Made by a program: the position numbers and the translations under genes. A DNA stretch of 64,000 nt. Source: Panorpa germanica. Lineage: Eukaryota; Arthropoda; Insecta; Mecoptera; Panorpidae. Numbering within the stretch: the first letter of the stretch is position 1; each line of letters opens with the position of its first letter. This document shows positions 39,983-51,800 of this stretch, in pieces. The stretch lies in NCBI GenBank assembly GCA_963678705.1, contig OY783219.1, positions 5,394,001 through 5,458,000 on the forward strand, given 5' to 3'. The notes beneath the pieces are model-generated. The model did not search any database. It saw only the letters and a list, made by a program, of their open reading frames with translations, and was not told where the DNA came from.

Positions 39983-40369
39983 TCACATTAGTACCACGAA
40001 AACCAGTAGCGTACACAGCTTACTCGCGTCGTTCTGCCCTCTATTTGCACGGTTGGTTCTTTGGCCAAAGCCTGCCATACAGAAGTGGTGAACAATTTCT
40101 TCCTCTGTCTTACTAACTACTGTCTTAATTAAAGCATCACTCCCCCTGCATTTGCAGGTGTGCGGTCCTCCCTTATATTTATTAGTAACAACTATACCGG
40201 CATAATTGAACTTATGCTTCAAATTGGGGCAGCAGCCTGTGTCCATGTCACTTCCGCAGGTTTTATCAATTTCATCTAAAACTTCTTGCGGAATCGTTTC
40301 TATTCCTAGTGATTCACTCCTGCACGTGTACAAAGTCACAATAATTAAGATCAGATTAAATAAAAACAT
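39983..40369 (-). CDS. Secreted cysteine-rich protein, tandem copy 1 (no family recognised)
   Basis: 128 aa in one coding exon, ATG at 40369. A hydrophobic signal peptide (MFLFNLILIIVTLYTC) is followed by a mature part with six cysteines shared with copy 2: KTC..GCC, TCKC and HHFC, in the frame DEIDKTCG, CCPNL, TCKCR and FCMAGFGQ. It ends DASKLCTLLVFVVLM. Copy 2 continues about 12 residues further at this point, so copy 1 has a shortened hydrophobic tail caused by a small insertion with an early stop. A secreted, membrane-tethered or GPI-linked product is possible; the short tail makes anchoring doubtful here. Homology to copy 2 continues into the 5' flank and two downstream exons. I recognise no family, and its function is unknown. 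Confidence 0.75.
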   Translation of the reverse strand: MFLFNLILIIVTLYTCRSESLGIETIPQEVLDEIDKTCGSDMDTGCCPNLKHKFNYAGIVVTNKYKGGPHTCKCRGSDALIKTVVSKTEEEIVHHFCMAGFGQRTNRANRGQNDASKLCTLLVFVVLM

Positions 40370-40724
40370 TTTAAATTATATTATTAGTTATCTTCTCTTT
40401 ATCCATTAATTTATTAAAATTTTCATACAAATTAAGATTTCCAAAAGTCACCTGAATTTCTTAATAATCACCTAGAAAAAATATGTTCAAAATAAAATTT
40501 AAGAATTTACATTAAAAAATATTTCTAAAAAAATTCCAAGTATTAAATACATTTTTGAAAAAGTGAAAAAATATTTTGTTTCTACATTTATTGTAGGTAT
40601 ACATTCGATATGACATATTTTGACTTTTGTGTTAATAATTAGAAAACAGATGGCTCTAGTATACATACTATTCAACTATTTGACACAGAATCATAATCAG
40701 CTTTTGTTGATCGAACTATAATCG

Positions 40725-40770
40725 GTCAAGAAAACTTGAATCGTGTCAGACTTTTACTTAGAGTTCCTAC
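40725..40770 (-). promoter_or_regulatory. Conserved core promoter of copy 1
   Basis: On the minus strand, GTAAAAGTCTGACACGATTC then AAGTTTTCTTGACC matches 43510-43560 (ATAAAAGTCGG...TTCAAGTTTACTTGACC). A TATA-like ATAAAAG/GTAAAAG and a CTTGACC block at fixed spacing are kept. Confidence 0.45.
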
Positions 40771-40902
40771 CTTAGAGTGACTACAGACAAATTATATCTA
40801 TTTATTTATACAGGGGTGACCTTACGGGGTGGCAAGCAGGGCAACCGCCCAGGGTTTCGCATTCTCGCGCAACAACCCAAGTAGAAAAATGCATTACTAT
40901 AT

Positions 40903-41156
40903 CCCAGTAAACATTTTGGAGTCACTTTGACATCATATTGAAGATGCGTCATGATTTTTTTGTCATAAAAGAGTTCATTTATAGCTCAGTTTCTCACATT
41001 TTTTCATATAAAATGTCTACTTTATCGGCTACAAATGGCGAAATTGCTCCACCTGTCGGAATACAAATGAAGATAAAGTTGATGCGAACTATAATTGAAG
41101 TGAAATAGTGATAGAAACGTCACTAAATAGGGCACTTCACCAAATTGTTTACTGGG
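40903..41156 (+). mobile_element. MITE family C, complete 254-bp copy
   Basis: CCCAGTAAACATTTTGG at the left and CCAAATTGTTTACTGGG at the right form terminal inverted repeats; TAT flanks both sides. It sits in the 5' flank of copy 1 and is absent from copy 2. Confidence 0.88.
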
Positions 41157-41837
41157 TATGTATTTTAATCTCGCGCCTCGCTGTTTAGAAATCCCACTTG
41201 AATCACTGCGTCTTCTTTTAAGGCATTCATGTACCTTAGTTTATCATCATTAATATTTGTCGTCTTTGTGTTTGTTCTTTTATAAAACTTCCAATATCAA
41301 ATTTAATTTCTCGTCAATTATCATCAAAAGTACTTACTTATAATTTACATAAATTATTATACAAAGAACAAGTGCCTCGCAAAGATCTGCCACCCGGGTC
41401 TTGCAATGGCTAATTGAGAAAAAAACCTCTTCAAGTTATGTTCAACTTTTGTTGAACAACAAAGTCTGGAACCCGATAGATTTCTACATGTATAACAGGT
41501 TTCACTTTCATTTAATAATTTGTTAAGTTGGTTCAACTAAAATTGTATTACTTAACTTATATACTTCTAGCCTTAGATTAGGAGAACTTGTACTACTGGA
41601 AGTTAATGTTTATTCCTAAATTAATATTATCAACATTAGATTTTTCTAAAATTATTAAAATTTGTAGTTTTCATTCATACATTTGAATATATCAAGAGAT
41701 TAGATTCTTTTCCTGAAAAAATTAAATAAAAAGCACAAAGATATATTTACAAGTGTTGCATATATTAAAAATTTAGAATTTTAAATTTTATAACAAAACA
41801 ATTAACAAATTTTATATAATTTCATTAACAGATATAT

Positions 41838-42237
41838 TAAATTTATATTTCTTAATTTTAATTAATCGTCTAGGTCCATTGTTGAAGCTGCTTTAGATCC
41901 TATCGTAGAGTCCTTGGAGTACTGCGTTATTCTGAAAAATAAAAAGTTATTGTAATATTTCTAAGTATGTGATGAAGTTATTTTTAATGTATTTCATTTA
42001 CCTTTGCATTGCGTCCTGTTAGTCCCATTATTTCTGTATTCCTTAATGTATAGCTTATTGTCCTAAGATTCCCAGAGTATCCTAAGATTCTGCAGAGTCC
42101 AGTTGTTGAGATGCTGCACTTAACTAATGAAGTCCTGATGTAGTAGAAGTGCCTGGATGAAATAGAAATATAAATTTAGTTGTGATATTTTGTGATTATA
42201 GAGTAATGAAGTTATTTTGTAAAGATGTTGACTTACC
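41838..42237 (-). other. Downstream, probably 3' untranslated, exons of copy 2
   Basis: The coding exon ends at donor TTCAG|GTAAGTC (42237). Next come exon 42152-42002 and a terminal exon from 41931. The terminal exon has an open frame ITQYSKDSTIGSK then AASTMDLDD and stop, aligned with that of copy 1. Joined to the preceding exon, this frame could start at an ATG (MQR) present in copy 2 only. Confidence 0.6.
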
Positions 42238-42272
42238 TGAACGTACATTTGTGAGCCCCCCGTTGTTTCTTC

Positions 42273-42770
42273 TTAGTTGCAGATTACAAAGATGGTTCCA
42301 GCTGCTATTAGTACGGCGAAGACCATTAGTTTACACAACTGCAGGATGGATGCTCCTGACTTGCTGGCGTCGGGTCCGCCTTCTTCATTTCCACCTTCTG
42401 GTTTGGCAGACTTTATAATTTGACCAAATCCTGCTTTGCAGAAATAGTGGTCCACCGCATTAGCTGTAACCTTCGCAATCAGTTTTTGTGTAGTTGAAGC
42501 GTAAATATCATTGCTGCACCTGCATTTGCAGGTGCTCACTCCTCCGCGATAAGTCTCACTAATTGCATCATCATCACTTATTATCGCTTCGTACTTTACA
42601 TTAAGATTAGGACAGCAAAAAGATGTGCCGTCCTCCCCGCAGGTGTTGTCAATTTCTTTCAAATAATTTTCATCATACGGTTCTATCGCCGTACTACTAC
42701 ACTTATCCCATGTAATTCCCCCTACAAGTAGGACTAAGACCAACGCAGCTTCATTTTTAAAAACATACAT
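42273..42770 (-). CDS. Secreted cysteine-rich protein, tandem copy 2, with GPI-signal-like tail (no family recognised)
   Basis: 165 aa in one coding exon, ATG at 42770, with a 3' splice site (TTTCAG) about 25 bp upstream showing a leader intron. The N-terminus has the hydrophobic core ALVLVLLVGGI. Mature cysteines are NTC (44), CC (52-53), TCKCRC and HYFC. A Gly/Glu-rich linker (KPEGGNEEGGPDASKS) leads to a C-terminal hydrophobic segment, LCKLMVFAVLIAAGTIFVIC. Small residues (DAS or SGA) before that tail fit a GPI attachment signal; a single transmembrane anchor is the alternative. Versus copy 1: same order, same six cysteines, identical AGFGQ and DASK blocks. The pattern is not the three-finger Ly6/quiver pattern, and I recognise no other family. 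Confidence 0.78.
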   Translation of the reverse strand: MYVFKNEAALVLVLLVGGITWDKCSSTAIEPYDENYLKEIDNTCGEDGTSFCCPNLNVKYEAIISDDDAISETYRGGVSTCKCRCSNDIYASTTQKLIAKVTANAVDHYFCKAGFGQIIKSAKPEGGNEEGGPDASKSGASILQLCKLMVFAVLIAAGTIFVICN

Positions 42771-43509
42771 CTTATTAGAGATTTAATTATTCTTCTTCTT
42801 CTGAAACAAACATTTAAGTTAAATTTAACATTTTTAGGAATATGGTAATACCTAGTGGGGCATAATATTAATCAAACACTACTTATAAAAAAAACTATTA
42901 TAAATATTTTCAAAACGCATTACATATACACCCCCACCCCATATAAACATAATTACGTTAAATAATGAGTTTACGTTTTGTGTTTAGTCGTTAATATTAT
43001 CAAACAAATTAAAGAAAACCTAAATTCGAATCGCTTCATTTCTAAATCATGAATATTTATTTTCTGAAAATAAAATGGGTTAAGTTTTTCCTTATTTACA
43101 GAATAATTATAAGTCACCTGCTATTATCCCTAATAAACGCCTAAAACAATAAAATTCTTCAAATAATTTTTTATAAAAATCACATGGCGAAAAAATATTT
43201 CAAAAAATAAATTTCTATAAAAAATAAATGTTTCAAAAAATCAAATAATATTTTGTTTCAACATTTGTTGTAGGTATATGATTACAACAATAAAAAAAAA
43301 TGACCAATCAAAAGTGTTTAAATTTGCTTTTTGGATTGGTCCACGACTACAATTGAAATTAAAAAACAAGTGAAACAATCGAATTGAAATATTTTGTAAT
43401 CGTATTACGAATAGGGTTAATAGTTCATAATTTAAAAAACAGATGGCTCTAGTGTACATCAAATTTAATTTTAATACAGATGGATTAAATCAAAAACTAT
43501 TTCACGCAG

Positions 43510-43560
43510 AATGAACAGGTCAAGTAAACTTGAAGCGTGGGCACCGACTTTTATTTGGAA
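43510..43560 (-). promoter_or_regulatory. Conserved core promoter of copy 2
   Basis: Counterpart of 40725-40770: AATAAAAGTCGGTGCCCACG followed by CTTCAAGTTTACTTGACC on the minus strand. A second conserved block, CTAGAGCCATCTGTTTT, lies downstream in both copies. Confidence 0.45.
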
Positions 43561-43769
43561 CCCCTACACACGATATAAGTTATTGTTCCTCAGACGTAGT
43601 TTATTCAACAAAAATTGCATATTACGTGATTCTATTTTTGTACACATTTCAAATAAGTGAGAGTAAAACGTTTTTAGGTTTTGTTGAACCTAGTTGTGTA
43701 TGGAGTTTCACTTTCAATTAATAATTCGTTTAGTTGATTCAACTAATTTAAAACACAGTTTAATATCCG

Positions 43770-45860
43770 TGTATGGATTGTAGTATACAAATCAGGCGTT
43801 AACATATCTGTAAATAACATATTACGTAAATAGAACAGTCATTTTAATTATTAACTAATTGTATTTCGTTTAAAATTGAATTAACGACTAGATGTGTATA
43901 ATATAGTACATTTTATTTATTTAATACATATGCTATGTATGTACAGTACTTGTACATTGACATAGACAACAAATGGTTCAAGTCTTGGATAACATATTTG
44001 CATTTTAAATTCACATACGACTCAAATATTTTCTAGGTTAATATCAAATGGTTACCGTAAGTGGGTTAAAAAGATTATGGATTCCTTATAATACGACGCG
44101 TGACGTATAGTAGACCCCGTATAACGCGGGTTATGTCTTGAAAATTGGAAGAGTAATAAAATTTAACCAAAACGTGATCTGTGATACGTAGCATATACAT
44201 ATTTAATATTTTGTGATGTAATTTATATGTAAATGTTACATAATCAATGTTTTAGTGCGGGGTTTTATTATGTTTAATGGTAACTATTTAATATTTTATT
44301 AACAATTTAAATAAAAACTAAATAAAATATAACAAAATATAAATAACAATTTATGGTTATAATAATTATGACTTGACTAGACTTCCATAATTAATATTAA
44401 TTAGTTTAATAGTAAATATATTAATTAATAATTCTATGATTTCAATAAAATCTATTTTTATGTGTAAATTTATATATATTTAATTTAAGTAACATCGGCT
44501 TATGGTTAAGGTTCATTTTTTAGCGCGGAAAGAGGAGGAGTCGTTTCATACCAGAGAGACAGTTCAATAAAACACGACAAAAACTTGTTTCTCTAAACAA
44601 AAACACAGTTCTTAAAACATTTTTGTCTTTTGTTGCTGTTTTAGTAAACAAAACATACTACCAACTGGAGTCGGTAAGATCAAAGGAAAACACGTTTGTT
44701 GTTGATTTTTAGTCTGCTTGGTTTGAACACGCAGTTTTGTTTTCTGTGAACATTTGCGCTTGTCAGTTGTTGTTTATCATGTTTATAATTTTTAGGGAAA
44801 ACACAGAAAAACACTAAAACCAAAACCAGTCTGTTTTCGAAAAACAGAACTGTTTTAAAATAAAATAAAACATATTTTTGTTACCTCAAAAATAAGCTGA
44901 TGTTACCAATAATAAATAAGTAAATAAATAAATAAATAACATAACTTAAATAACATATTTTCGCACAATTCTTATTTTTATAATTAATATTTTTTATGTT
45001 ATTAATATGTTTTATGTTGTTAATTACAATATTTTTTTTTTAAATTCAAATTGGTTCTTGAATTTTGTAAGAATTTTTAAAAATGTGATATTTATTTATT
45101 ACTTAAAATTTTGTTTAACATTCATAAAAATGTAATTTTTTTAATTTAGATTCGTGGGTCTTTCTTTTAAAATAATTTTTTTTTTATGTATTTCAACAAA
45201 ATTTCATTATTTTTATTTCTTATTATAAAAATGAACTTAACTTATTAATAGGCGGTATTCTTTATAGTGTGATCAAACAATTTTAGGTGCTTCACTCTGG
45301 AACCAATTAACCCCCCCCCCCCCTCTCACTACGGAATAATTATCTTGACCATGAACTGATTTTATACTGTTGTATTTATATATCTTGCCATGTTAATGCA
45401 TGCTCGAAGACAGATGCATACTGCTTCCAAAGAGATGCGCCGACAACAGTATATGGCATTTGCAGAATTAATTCCGTAGTGCGTGTGTTCGATTCTTTTT
45501 TGTGCGGAATTATTTCTGAGTGGAAATTGGGTTTAAAATAGAAACTTCCACTTATAATAAAGTGTACTAATGCGAAACAACTTGACTGTTCTTAAGTAAA
45601 AAACTTTGGTATCAGAAGTAGTCTGTTCCAGAGTCGTAGTCCTTAGCCTTGTGTGTCGACTTACGACATTTTCGAAAGAATTGACAATTATTATATTGGG
45701 TTGTTTACTTAATTATTAATTAATTTAATTTGATATTTATAGTCCTATAATTATTTTAAATATATTTTATATAATAAAGAATGATATATTATATTTAAAT
45801 AACGTAAAAATATATTCAAAAAATATGCTAAAAATAAAGATAATAATTCTATTTTCGAAT
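43770..45860. other. Intergenic AT-rich region
   Basis: No exon seen. It holds a pogo-MITE-like end at 44108-44125 (agtagaccccgtataacg), an 'aaacaaaac/gttttgttt'-rich stretch at 44560-44880 that may be an old foldback element, and a run of 14 C at about 45310-45323. Confidence 0.4.
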
Positions 45861-45869
45861 CCTTCGTCG

Positions 45870-48800
45870 TCATTTTTTTAATGGTGGGATTCGTTCTCCA
45901 ATAGTATTGCCAGATGTGATACTATTAACAGAAGTTGATCCTGAATTAGTTGTTATACATTTAGTGCTGCCAGATGTTAATATACTATTTCCAGATGGAT
46001 TGCAGCTTGTTGCTGATACACTAGGAAGTGAGGTTAATATTCTTGGGGTGGTTTTAATTGAAGCATCTAGCTGAGCAACGCAGCTCTAAAAGAAACAATA
46101 TTTAAAAGATTGTTGTGAAGTAAGATGCAAGTTAAATTGTTTTGAGTGTTACCTGATGGTGTCTAGCCTCCCAGTCACGATGTTGACAAAATGAGCCGCA
46201 GTATCTTGCCACGTTGCACCCACTGCAAGTCTCGTTAGCTTTGCGGCCACAATTCCAGCACCCCTGCAAGATAAACGGCTACTGTACAAATTAGTTTATA
46301 TCTCTTCTTCATTATATAAAATTTATTTAGCTAAGCTTTTCACCTATAGGTTCAGTTCTACACTAAATAGATTTAAATTTTGATTTTATATTCAGAAACT
46401 CTTACATTTTGCTGCGGCGTTTGCACCGGTGGTGAGTTGCTGTTCTCTTGGTTTTCAGAATGACACTCTTCAATATTTTGTTTGTGAACTATAAAGTTTG
46501 ATGCATTAGACTTAAATAAAACATGTTATATAATATATTTGATAAGGATATTGAGTATATACCTAGTAGCTTCTCCATCTTTGCTCTCTCGGCAGCAACA
46601 AGTTCAACAGCTTTATTTTCTGCATGCGAAACGGCACGTTGTAATTCTAAAACCGCCTGCCGTTTCACCTTTTATTAGTAAAGCAATTAATTATATAAAT
46701 GAATAGAAAATATCTAAAAAAATATCTACTTTTTTTTTGGTTTGTTTCTCCAATATTATAACATTTATTATAATTAAATTTTTATTCAAAATATTTATTT
46801 ATTATTATCGGAATATTAATTAGATAATTTCTATTTGTATTTACTATTTAATAAGCTTTCTTTTTGACAGTTTTAACGTTTATCTATTAGCATTATAAAC
46901 AATTATATATTATTTAGTTTAAAGTAGTGCTAATAGATGGCAGGGTTAAATAACATACCTGGTTTACAGCATCTTCTGCTCTCCGTTTAACTTCTGCTAC
47001 TCTTTCTTCGGTTTGTCTGACAGTAGCTGCTAATATTTCATTTACTAATCGCCGGATGTCACTGTTTTCCATAATGGTTGTGTTTTCAGGAGGGGCACCT
47101 AGTTAATGCAACCATATTAATTTTAATTACAATGGGGTTGTGTCCTATGTCTTAATTTCAATAAAAGTGTACTATATATTGATAAAGTTGGTTACTAGAA
47201 CCTGAAATGTTCAATTAGTTTTTAATAACTCCTTATATTTTAAGAGATATTAACAGTTAAAAAAGTCATTTTGTCTCTTTAATTATTAAAGGGATTCAAC
47301 GTTGTACAACATTCCAAATGCATGTGACATCACAACCGGTGCCAACCTTACAGCTCATAAATCTCTGCTATATGTATTTATATATCAAAATATCAAATAT
47401 TATTTACAGTTATTTCAAGGAACAATAAAATTTCAATATTATGTCCGCCGTAACAGGGTTAAATAAAATAAAAACTTATTATTCTTTGACTTGACTTGAT
47501 TATTTCGACTACCAACAGCTACAAAACATTACCACAGCACTGACCTAATCAGCAAATAACAAATGGCCGACCATTTCTAGCGCTAAAACTACAATTCAAA
47601 TTTTTAATTGCTATATCTCCGTCAATATTTAGATATTTAACAAAATAGACACGGCAATACACATTTATTAACATCAATTGAAAAATCGGCCACTAAAAAA
47701 TAAGGACACAATCAGTTAAATATTATTTACCTCGTTGTTGCAGAATAGCCAGTGCTCGTTTGGTTTTTTCCACCATGGACAAAATACAATTCAACATGGT
47801 GTTAATATTTTTCCATTCGTCATCATTTCTTCTATCGTTTGTCCCTCCACTTCGTGTGTGATCAAAATTAATTTGCATATTGCCGCTATTATTATTGTCT
47901 CTGCGTTCTAAAGTAGCCAAATCATGAGTGGGCGGTGGATAACCTTGGTAGTGAGGATATTCGAACAGATTTTGATGAGGATGTAACGGCATTAGTAACG
48001 GTGAAGGATTTAGTAGTAAAGATGGATGCGGTCTTTTAGGCGGTGGAAAATCACCGGCTATTTCAGAATGTGAAACCCCGTTAGATTGACCTTCGTGAAA
48101 TCTAGAAAGTAATATATTAAATTAACAAATGTATATGAAGAAAAAGTGAGGTTATATTGAAAGTGTTTGTAAGTTACGTTTCTGAAGCTCGCCGTTTTAA
48201 GACAGCTGGTTGTGGCGCCACTGTATCGGACGGTAGAAATATTTCTGATGCTTCTGCGGGACTGTGAGCAGGGTCGAGAACAACTTGTTCGTGTGCTCGC
48301 AGATATTGCAGGGGGCTCTAAAATAACATAAAAATATTATACACTTAATATTTCTTAGTTTATCGATCATGAAATAAAGCTAAGAAAACTTATATACATT
48401 AAATTGAAACATTTACGGATAAAGTTTTTATACTAAGACTTTTATTTAAGAGGATAACATAAGGAATGGAGGGGGAGGAGGTCCAAAAAAGAGAAAAGAA
48501 TACTTGAAAGGAATGGAATGGCGATCGAGGAGGCAGAGAGGAGAAGAGAAGGTGGCGCAAGTGTTGCAGAGGAGCTAAGGAGAAGGGATAAGGAGACACA
48601 ACAGCAGGAGAGAATGGGAAAAATAGAAAAAAGTAACTACAATAAAAGATATAAGAGGTTATGGGAAAATAATGTGCCTCAGTACCTTATAGAAAAAGAC
48701 ATAAAACAAATAAGAAGAACAGCAAGGTTTAGACTGGGAAATGAGGAAAAAGGAAACAGATACTGGGAAAAGAGTGAGGAAAGAAAGTGTAGAATGTGTG

Positions 48801-51800
48801 GAGCGGAGGACGAAACACTGGAGCACATTAAGTTTGAGTGTAAGGAAAAAGTAGCAAGCGAAAGGAATATTGGCCAGCTATTAAAGGGAGGCAGTGAAGG
48901 AAAGAGGTGGATGGCGGAAATAGTAAGAAGGAAAGGAAAAACAGGAGAATAAATAAGCTGGTGGAGAATAATAGAGAGGGTCAAAAGAAGAAGAAGCAGA
49001 AAGCACTTTTGGAAGTAGTAAAAGTCTAGAATATTTTAAGTTTAGTTTTAAGTTTGAATGTATATAGGAATGAAATGTATTAGAAATATAATACTGTAGA
49101 TTGTAAAGCCGAAAGGCACACACAATTAATATATATAATAATATAATAATACTAAGACTTTTATTAGTTCAGTTTTTGATTTATTGCAACTGACTTTATT
49201 GAATCTATTGATTCAAATATATTCGTATGTAAAATGGTTGCTAGAAGAGGGAAAGTGAAAAGTTTTTGTTTATATCTGTTAATAAACATAAATTCAAAGA
49301 CTAATATAATTTAGTACCAAATTCTACCACATCTGTAATTATTTCCCATGTCTCTGAATGACAATAGTAAAATATAGTTAGGTTAAGTTTTATAGTTTAA
49401 AAATGGCGCGATTTTCAAAATACCTACTCTAAATGGGACACCTTCACGTAGGAAATTTTCTCTTCTACTCATTGTCTGGGAGGGTGGGTGACAGTACGAA
49501 GAAATAAAATGAATTTCAGTAATACTGGAGAAGTGGAGATGAAGAATTTAGAAGAGATGGTGAACTAAGGGTGAAGGCAGTATAAAGAGAACGAGAAACA
49601 GGAAAGATTACTTTGAAAAAAATAGAAAAGAAGGAGGGGAGAAGGAAAGAGTCTGCAGAGTATGTAAGGAAGCAGAGAAGCAGTTTGAACATATGAAGAG
49701 AGAAGGAGAAGAAAATTGTTAAAAGGAGGCAAAGTTGGGCAGAGTTGCAAGGTGCAACTACAGGGAGGAAACGGGAAAGAAATAAACAACCCTACAAACA
49801 ATGTTGACAAGATTCGTATAGAATTCGTACTAGATTCGAGCGGATTGAATCGCATTAGAATCGTATTAGATTCGGACGAGATTTAGAGAAATTGTTTGTA
49901 GTGAAGTAGGGCAGTGAAAAATATGTATTAGTATTTTAGAATAGCTTTTAAGTTTAATTTGTTAATGAGATATTAGTTACATAAATTATTGGTAAAAGAA
50001 TGTTTTTAGGAGAAATGACCTTGCTTCATTTTGTCTAAAATTTACTACTTTTTAGATTTGAGATTACATGTGACGTCACAAAGCTTCTGATTTATTCTCC
50101 ACATTGTCACAATTTCTTTTTATTTATATTTATTTATTTATTTGCCTTGACTTTTATTCGTCATAGCCACCATCAAACATTTTTGATACATATTTTACAA
50201 TTTATTTAAATAACTCACTAATTAATTTTGAATCAGTTAACAAAAATTTAGTATTAACAGAAAAAGTTTTAATCACATCTAATATTTCACTATTGAATTT
50301 TGATCTTTCTAAACTATAATTTATGCATATGATCCAAAGTTCCTTCTTCACCACATTGACATCTATCGTCAGATTTAATATTAATTTTGTACAGGTGAGC
50401 TGGAGTTTTACAATGGTTACTTTTGATTCTGATTATAGTTGATATAATTTTTCGGGACTCATTTCTAAACCATCTTTTCTTACTTAAATTTGGATGTAAC
50501 ATATAATAACCTCTTCCTATTAACTGACTTTTGTTAATGAAACATTGGTTTCTCAAATTGAAGTTTAATATGTTGATTATATTAAAAAATTCATATGAAG
50601 GTAATTTCACTTTCATCTCAATTTCCAAATTTATTGATTCCTTTGCCAATTTATCCGCAATGTCCTGGTATCCACATAAATTTTATTCTTATTATTATTA
50701 TTAGTCACAATTAATGGTCTCACTTTAAAATAAATTAATAAATATAATTATATGGCGTATGTAATTAAAGAAACATACCTAACAAATATCTATTATATTA
50801 TTCAAATAAACCGCGCTTTGTTCTGCTATGATAGTGTTTCTATATTTTATAAAATAAAAGCAAAAACTTTTAACGTATTCATCCCCATAGAAAATAATAC
50901 GGTATATTAAAATAAAAGTTAAAAATACATATTCATCTATTTGAAAAATAACATAACTCCAAAACTAAAACATGTATTTTAGTAGCTAGAAGCAAAAACC
51001 TATAATGAATGCAAAATTAAAGAAGAAGAAAAAAGAAAACTAATTAATTCAAAATAATATTTCTCTAAGCGATGCAATCGACTGTGTTTTATTTAGTTTT
51101 CTCAAGTGAAGTTTGTCGAGGAAAATGGGAAATTTACTGCTTTACTGCTTTACAGCTGCTGTTTCGTCCAGGCTGTTTTGTTATTTTAAAAAAGGGTGCT
51201 GAAAGAGGGTGAGGTGGTTGTTAGAATCCCTTTCTCGATCTTCTACTTTTCAAGTCGTTATTTTACAGCTGGTAATTCCGATTCTGCTATTTCCATATCC
51301 CAATTCACCAGATATATAAATAGTTATTCAATAAGAGGAGGAGGGAGAAGGGGTTTACACAAAATGTATGAATTATACATCAATAGATGATGATTAAATA
51401 AATTGGAGTCTAAAAGATGCAACCACACTAACACTTTCCTAATCTAAGTACAGATTATAACTTGCTCAGTTGCTTAAATATATATATGATGTTATTACTT
51501 AAATGAAATAAAGTTTTTTAACATATAAAATGTTTAAAAAGCTGATATGCATTTGAAACGCGTACAATAGGTTGCGTCGTGCAGGCGTGTCTAGTCCTGT
51601 GTCTGTAACAGCTGTGTACTGCTGTTCAGGCGCTGGTTTAATCTCTTTGAAAAACACCAACAGGCGGGCATTAGTGACAGCTTGAAAGAGTAGAGTTAGG
51701 TTGGATAAAGAGGCGGTATATGGGTGAGGTAGAGAAGGGGGAATTAACCCCGGATAAAACAAGGTGAAGGTGATAGGGAGCAAAGTAGAAAGAGGATACA

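Larger units (their letters stand above)
39080..43760 (-). repeat. Segmental tandem duplication carrying two secreted cysteine-rich genes
   Basis: Unit 1 spans about 39080-41545 and unit 2 about 41560-43760. Similarity covers 3' flanks ('aagttaat.tttattcctaaattaat'), all exons and splice sites, promoters, and the far 5' flank ('gtttcactttcaatt/catttaataatt.gtt' at 41500 and 43710). Unit 1 has gained a numt (39176-39408) and a MITE C (40903-41156). Confidence 0.8.

Noticed and set aside
48518-48952. 144-codon frame as a host gene
   Set aside because: It is the C-terminus of a LINE reverse transcriptase with target duplication and 3' tail.
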